From positions 62,001 through 126,000 of the forward strand of contig JAFKAC010000008.1 of the NCBI GenBank assembly GCA_025766275.1: a stretch of DNA of 64,000 bases, read 5' to 3'. The notes beneath the pieces were generated by a model. It was not told the DNA's origin, made no database searches, and saw only the letters and a program-made list of their open reading frames with translations. Below, one piece after another: positions 58,501-64,000 of this stretch. The position numbers and the translations under genes were made by a program. This DNA comes from Lactarius indigo (taxonomy: Eukaryota; Basidiomycota; Agaricomycetes; Russulales; Russulaceae). Every line of letters starts with the position of its first letter. Position 1 is the first letter of the stretch.

Positions 58501-61100
58501 TCTCATCGACATTGCTCCTTTGCCCTTTGCTGCATTTCGCCATATTCCGCATCTGGACCGGCGCCAAAACTACTATCCCGTGATGGATGCAGAGGTGTTT
58601 GAGCTCACCTTTTTAGGACGGGAACACGGTCACATTGGTTGGGCGAGTGCCTCCGAATCCCCTTTCTTGGTCGGGTAGGTCCATCACACATTCTGATATT
58701 TTCTCACCGCCAGCCTCATGCTGTTTGTTATTGTATGCAGATGGATATGGATGAATTGTCCACGCGCGCTACTCGATTGTGAACTTATTTTTTTTTCCCG
58801 CATCAAAAATCGGACACACCAAATTTTGTTTGATAAGCGCCAACACTTGTGGTAAAATACGCAAACCTGTCAACGGCGCTGCCCACAGAGGCACAAACAG
58901 TACAATTTCGGCTGGGCAATTGTATTTGGCTCGTTATGATATGCGGCCCCGCATGTTCGGCTCCGCTTGGACAGACGGTACGGATATTGTATGTGCCACC
59001 GACCTTCGCGCCATTCAGTTACATTCAGCCGCACGTCAAGTGGCGCTGAATGTGCTTCACATTTGGGACTTCAGTCCCTTTCCTCTGATCGTGCATGTCA
59101 GATAGTACGTTCTCTACTGTACTGTATACCCTCGCTTTGACCGGGCAATGTCACAGGTTACGCTAATATGTCTTCGAGGCGCTCATATGGACTACTCAGA
59201 TAGTGGGCCGCCATCGATATTGATTATTACGACTGTGCGTACTGATCTTTCACATAGAGAGTGCGGTGTGAGAATCCCGTGCGATCGAACGAACTGTATT
59301 AGTGGGAAACTCCTTGAGAGGGCCCCAGGGAGATGGCCGCCGTCACGAGTGATAAACAACTTGTCGGTGGCACAGGTTTTCCCTAGGCCCATGCCAGGGT
59401 GATGGGAATGGACACATCCTGCTGATATTTTTACGACAGCCAGGAGCAGGGGGAGGCGCGAGGCTCTTGGGTCACGCGTTCTGTCGCCAGGGATGCCTCG
59501 TGACGAGGCAAAAAGCGGTGGCTAATGGAGTAGTGGTTCAGGTCGTTCAGGGCCAAGACAACTGATATGCATGCGTGTACCATCAGCTGTCGACGTATCG
59601 AGTGGAGCTTCCCTTCGGCCTTATGCAAATCCTGGGCACCCCAAAGTCGCATGCACCGGTGCACCGAGTGAAGTGACATCGTATGAACTGTAGGTCTGGA
59701 CCCAGTGATGTGAAGCATACGCTGACACCCTAGATCTAGGGCGCTGGGACTGTCCAGCTCCTGGTGTCGATGTCTGCGGGCATGCTGTGCTGATCGAGGC
59801 AATGGTAAGGGGCTTGTCCGATGTCCTTCGAAGTAGAAAAGCCAAGACCCGTGAACACGAGCGCAATAGCTCATATATGGTACGTGGGATGATCGAAACA
59901 TTACATGGCTCTTGATACCGAAAAAAATCACACGTCTTAGGCTATTGTCACTTTCACCCTACTATACCGATGCGCAGGGAATACTAAGGTTTGTCAACGA
60001 TCGTGAGCCAAATAAATACCAGACACACTAGGTGGGGTTACCCGGATCTAATCAAACCACTCCCACCCGCGTGGTCAACGATTTTAAACACAATACACTC
60101 CTCGCGGGGAAACACAAGGTATTTGTTTCCTCTGGCTGGTACTGAATATTCCGGGATCGTTCGGTCAGAGTGCTCGATGTTTCAGCCCTGTCGCTAGAAC
60201 CATTTGCACTACCCGGAAATGCACCTCACCGTTGTTTCGACGCAGCTGCTTCGGCGCTCATTGTGTAACAGACGCCAGGTGCCACATGTTCCGTATACAG
60301 GGTACTGATCAGGCCTAGACTCTGAAATGCGCGTCCTTTCCGTTGAGGACGAGTACACAATCGTAGGTTCCATCCGTTATCTCCACCGCATGTAGAACCG
60401 AGGACAGTTGCGGGGCTAAATGTACCTTGAAACGGCGAATTGGGCAGGAGATGTTTCCCGATTCTCGTAGGCAAAAAGGATCTGCCCCTAAATTTGAGCG
60501 TAGAGATAAAAATGCCGAAAGCGGAACATCGTCGGGTGGGTGTCACAATGGGGAACCCGGGTAGGGGAATAAAGTTCGCCGTAGGTGAGGAACAGGCATC
60601 ATGGAATATTCGGCTCAGCTTTGTTGCACAATACAGTACAGTGCAAGTAAGGGGGTTGACCTCATTGCTTGTACTGTGCCTTTCCATGGCAGATGAAATT
60701 GTACAATCAAGTTGCTCAGGCACGGTCGGCCAGAGTTCCGTTGCGGTGCAGCAGTATCAGGGCACATCCCCCAGGCACGAATTAAGCAGCCACTGCGGCG
60801 GCTGACAAGTGGCAATCGACATCAATTTTTGTTCAACGTTGTCGCTCTTTCGCCGCCTGTCGCACTGTCCGAGTCGGTGACTGGTCCTTGTCTGAGGTAC
60901 ATGATGTCCTGAGATATAAATGGGCCCGAGTCGGTGAGGATAAGTATAAATAAAGAAATAATAATAATTGATCTTACTGATAACGTTGATGTGATAAGGC
61001 TATGCTATGACAATCGATGAATGACGTAGGCAATCACAAGCACTTTGGGGTACTGGGATCATGACCCACGTCGTCCGAGTCAGGCTGCCACGTCTCGACG
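55530..61100. other. 5.6-kb gene-poor block
   Basis: No gene could be supported. Minus-strand stretches near 57310-57053 (LLSLLRILYHTRDVKSLETA) and 56935-56700 (SIDPLTKSLLQRALGLGHTR, ending at a possible GTATTA donor) look somewhat protein-like but lack a start codon and a recognised family. A plus-strand 90-codon ATG frame at 58406-58678 contains a hydrophobic segment (ICFPPSIFIAFLIDIAPLPF). A 15-bp direct repeat lies at 56123/56139 and homopolymers near 57033 and 57468. Confidence 0.45.
56123..56153 (+). repeat. Tandem 15-bp direct repeat
   Basis: GGTTCACACGGCATA occurs twice, one base apart (56123-56137 and 56139-56153). No gene context. Confidence 0.9.
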
Positions 61101-63314
61101 ATGCATATCACAGACATCCCTGTAGAAGTATTTCTCGATAATCTGCTTCCCTTCGCGGCAGTTCGCGATGTCTTGAGCTTCGGGTCTACAAACAAGTTCT
61201 TTGCGGCAATCTGTGCCGACGAAACCTTCTGGAAGATAAGGTGCCAGGAAGACTTCAACTTTACCAGTCAAGAGACGGCTCGCCGGTCGGGGTGGAAGAA
61301 CCTATACAGAGGCCTGCATCACCCCAAGGTCTTCGTATGGGGGTTCGTCACCGTGCTACTAGTAGTTTGCGTCATTCAGACCATGATACTGTTCCCCACT
61401 TTCTCAGCGACCGCGCCAATGGGAGACTCGGCGTGAAGAAACTTCCGAAAGGCCAAGGTGCCCCATATCCAGTCGAAGTGAAGATTCCTGGTGCCCGTAT
61501 TGTTAGCCTAGTCGCAGGTGGCATGTGAGCTGCGGATACATACTAGTATACCACTAGTGCGACTGTGTTCTCACTTTAATGCAGGTCTTTCAGTGCCCTT
61601 GATGCGAACGGTTCTATGTATGTCTGGGGTACGTCCACAGTGCAATTATATGGTCGAGAATCTCAAGTTGCCTTATAGGTGCTTTGAATGGCGAAGGCCT
61701 GGCTCTCAACAGCGAGGGCTTTTCCATAAAGTACAAACAGGCTTCTGTACCTCACAAACTCATCATGCCAAATCACATTCGCACAATCAGGTGGGCCCAT
61801 GTGCACATTCCAACACATCACCCAATGTCTGACGGTCCTCGTCGTCTTAGCTGCGGTAGACTGCACTCTATGGTGCTCGACTCGAAGAATCTTGTTTGGA
61901 CGTTCGTTAATTGGGGCCGCCCATTCAGACTCGATACCCCTATGCTTGACTGTAAAACGCCTGAGACTACGCCTCTGCAAGCCGAGAGTGGCTGGTCATT
62001 TTGTGCCATCCTGACACAATCTAAAGATGTCTTGGTCTTTTGGCCTTTCTATGGCGAGGTTGATAGCCGTCACACTGAGAAAACCGCTGTTCTAGACGAA
62101 AGAGGTGACTGTCACGCTCGCTCCGCTCCGGACCACACCATCCCTTGTATCCCTTTGGTGCTGCGAGCCGACCCTTTGAGAATACCCTCCATACCTCGGT
62201 TGCCGGAGCTCGATAATACAGGACTCTCGCATGAGGAGAAATCAAAGGAGACGGTTTTGGTCAAGATCGCAGCATTTGACAACAGTCTCATTGGTTTGAC
62301 CAACAAAGGACACGTTTTGAAATTTGGCGATCTGTCAAATGAACATAGCTTCACCATGTCGACCCCTTGGGAATACGTTAGGTCACCTCACAATTGCGTC
62401 ATGCCCTTGAGTTGACCTATAACGCAGTTAGAGAATTTTAGCGAACTTTCAAAAGTCGCTGCGCACCCTGTTTTTCACCCAAATACTGGTCTGGAGGCCC
62501 CGAGCTCTCTGCGGATCACTCATGTATGTATTCTTACTTTGCCAATTCCATTCTAAACTGACATGTTTTCGCAGGTCACTGCACACTTTGAGACTTTCGT
62601 CGCATATTCAACTGGATCTAGCTCGGTTATATTGATGGGTGACGTACAAAGCACAGGGAATACACTACCGAAGATCATCCCTGAGTTGCAGAATCGCTCC
62701 GTCATCTCGACCGTGCTTGGGGACTACCACTTTGGAGCTCTCACCATTGATGGACAGTTGCTTAGTTGGGGACAATATTCTCATGGGGCTCTGGGTCTCG
62801 GAATGCCGACCGAGCTTCCTGTCGGTGCTCCTGGCGGCTACAAGACAGAGGCGCACCTTACGCAGTCGCTGACCTCGCAGTGGGGCCCCCTCGAACCTCC
62901 GTATGTCGAGTCACCTTCCCCAGTGCACTTCAACCACGGGCCGAATCCCGGAGGACGACGGTTTTGCTTCGCTGCCACTGCCGCAGGATGGCACATGGGC
63001 GCTTTGGTGATTTGCCTGGAGGTAAGTCCCTCCTTGATTGTCGAGCTTGCGTTGAGATAACGCTGGCGTACCTTGTCTAGCCTGAAAAAGAGGTGTATGA
63101 TGACGCAACCTCCACTGAGGAAGACCAGGATACTCAACCCCACTTGGGTAGACTTTTCCGGCGCGGCCTCAGTGCGGCGCCGTCTAGTAGCGAGGGCGAG
63201 ACCGGTCAGCCAGCGTTCCCTCCAAACGCTGGTGCATTCGGACTTGGTAATATATTCAGGATTGGTTTCGCGGGGCGCGGAAGGGCCCGAAGGGGAGGTG
63301 GACCGGGGTTGTAG
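61101..63314 (+). CDS. F-box / RCC1-repeat protein, SAF1-like SCF adaptor
   Basis: Probable substrate receptor of an SCF ubiquitin ligase; yeast Saf1 has the same F-box plus RCC1 plan and targets unprocessed vacuolar/lysosomal proteins. Exons 61101-61342, 61408-61524, 61585-61628, 61679-61790, 61851-62376, 62428-62523, 62575-63021 and 63081-63314 give 605 aa in frame. The F-box is at residues 1-45 (ITDIPVEVFLDNLLPF ... FFAAICADETFWK). RCC1-type units follow: VSLVAGGMSFSALDANGSMYVWG, written as VSLVAGGMSFSALDANG and MYVWG; ISCGRLHSMVLDS; AAFDNSLIGLTNKGHVLKFG; VLGDYHFGALTIDGQLLSWG; and AAGWHMGALVICL. The tail after EKEVYDDATSTEED is acidic, then ends Gly/Arg-rich (GRGRARRGGGPGL). The start ATG directly opens the F-box. 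Confidence 0.92.
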
Positions 63315-63894
63315 CATTGTCACCAACAGAATTCTGACCGTCTGTGCCATTATGATGCCATCATTCTCGAACAATCGTGTTTGTTCTTCTGTACGTTCAA
63401 AGTTGGTGTGCTGTTGTAAGTGCCACAAATACGACCAATGGTTGTATTCGTGACATGACCGGTGCCGTGACGTGATATCGTGACAACGTGCCAACGGCGC
63501 TCGTGGCGGTGATAACGCCACGAAACTCCACGAGCCTTGCCACGAGCGATTTCGAGTTGGCAGTCTCGACTCAGACTCGGATATAGTATTGCTCATTATT
63601 CACCCTCTGGAATTGCATCGTCTCTAGTAGTGACCGTCCACGATCCCTATGGCTGTGTCGCTGACTACTGTTTCAAATCTTTGTGTCTATTACTCGCTCT
63701 CCGTGCCTCTTGTCACAGCCCGAAGATTGTTATCTCGACCTCGTCCTTGCCCCTGTCTAAATCACTAGGGCAGTCTCGTTATCATAGCACAGCATGTAGG
63801 AATATTCCACATGCACGTGATCGTCACTAGAAGATATATACCGCCTCATGTTTTCTGGCTGGTCCCATCATACCCTTGACCTTACCTTCGAATA
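63315..63894. other. Intergenic region downstream of the SAF1-like gene
   Basis: 580 bases. An imperfect palindromic/CACGA-rich stretch (GTGACGTGATATCGTGAC, CCACGAAACTCCACGAG) lies at 63468-63545. A TATATA element at 63835-63840 precedes the next ATG. Confidence 0.5.
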
Positions 63895-64000
63895 ATGCAT
63901 CCCTTCGACGAAATCAAGAACGCAATTGCCGAGTGCTTTTGCTTGGGCCATTCCGCCCAATACGATGTTTTAGAAGAGCAGCCTACCCTCGACTTCCCTT
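63895..64000 (+). CDS. Possible 5' end of a gene cut by the window edge
   Basis: An ATG opens a frame that stays open to the window end (MHPFDEIKNAIAECFCLGHS, then AQYDVLEEQPTLDFP). A TATATA lies about 55 bases upstream, a normal spacing for fungal genes. Thirty-five residues are too few to name a family. Confidence 0.4.
   Translation, partial: MHPFDEIKNAIAECFCLGHSAQYDVLEEQPTLDFP

Noticed and set aside
59431..59931. Minus-strand 166-codon frame
   Set aside because: No family motif, His/Ser/Arg composition typical of non-coding DNA, and no splice-linked partner exons.
60226..60723. Minus-strand 165-codon frame
   Set aside because: No recognised motif and Cys/Ser/Thr-rich chance-like composition.

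Overview
The window is nuclear DNA of a filamentous basidiomycete (mushroom-type fungus). The evidence is many short GT-AG introns (about 38-90 bases) in nearly every gene, a GH45 subfamily-C-like pair, a long cell-wall chitin deacetylase, a Con7-type zinc-finger factor, SLA1/ROM2/ARP8 orthologues, and a pair of fungal DUF7330-like proteins. I rebuilt exon structures by hand. In 15 of the 16 complete protein genes the exons add up to a whole number of codons; the sixteenth, uL30m, is a single open frame. One further gene is cut by the right edge.

Layout. 0-2.1 kb: GPI-anchored chitin deacetylase (minus). 3.8-7.4 kb: a tandem segmental duplication carrying two GH45-like secreted proteins. 7.8-9.4 kb: Gfo/Idh/MocA oxidoreductase. 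10.2-15.1 kb: ROM2-type Rho1 GEF (minus), head-to-head with a carnitine O-acetyltransferase (15.5-17.9 kb). 18.2-21.3 kb: a small basic PPxY protein and a DnaJ/DnaJ-X co-chaperone, convergent with an M20 amidohydrolase (21.6-23.6 kb, minus). 24.4-28.8 kb: two DUF7330-like paralogues (minus). 30.3-30.7 kb: mitoribosomal uL30m (minus). 32.1-34.0 kb: cytochrome P450 (minus), head-to-head with SLA1 (34.3-38.6 kb). 39.1 kb: intron-containing tRNA-Pro(AGG). 39.4-41.8 kb: large unrecognised Ser/Pro-rich protein. 42.1-44.9 kb: ARP8 of INO80. 44.9-53.8 kb: a gene-poor block. 53.8-55.5 kb: Con7-like factor. 55.5-61.1 kb: a second gene-poor block. 61.1-63.3 kb: F-box/RCC1 (SAF1-like) protein. 63.9 kb: start of a gene cut by the window end.

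Functionally the window is mostly housekeeping and cell-polarity/cell-wall genes (ROM2, SLA1, chitin deacetylase, Con7) with a few accessory genes (GH45 pair, P450, DUF7330 pair). I see no operon-like or biosynthetic cluster logic, no intact transposon and no CRISPR array. The most interesting points are the replaced catalytic-site residues in both GH45-like copies, the beta-solenoid-like repeat pattern in the DUF7330 pair, the nine LxxQxTG motifs in SLA1, two candidate GC-AG introns, and the dual-targeting signals of the carnitine acetyltransferase.
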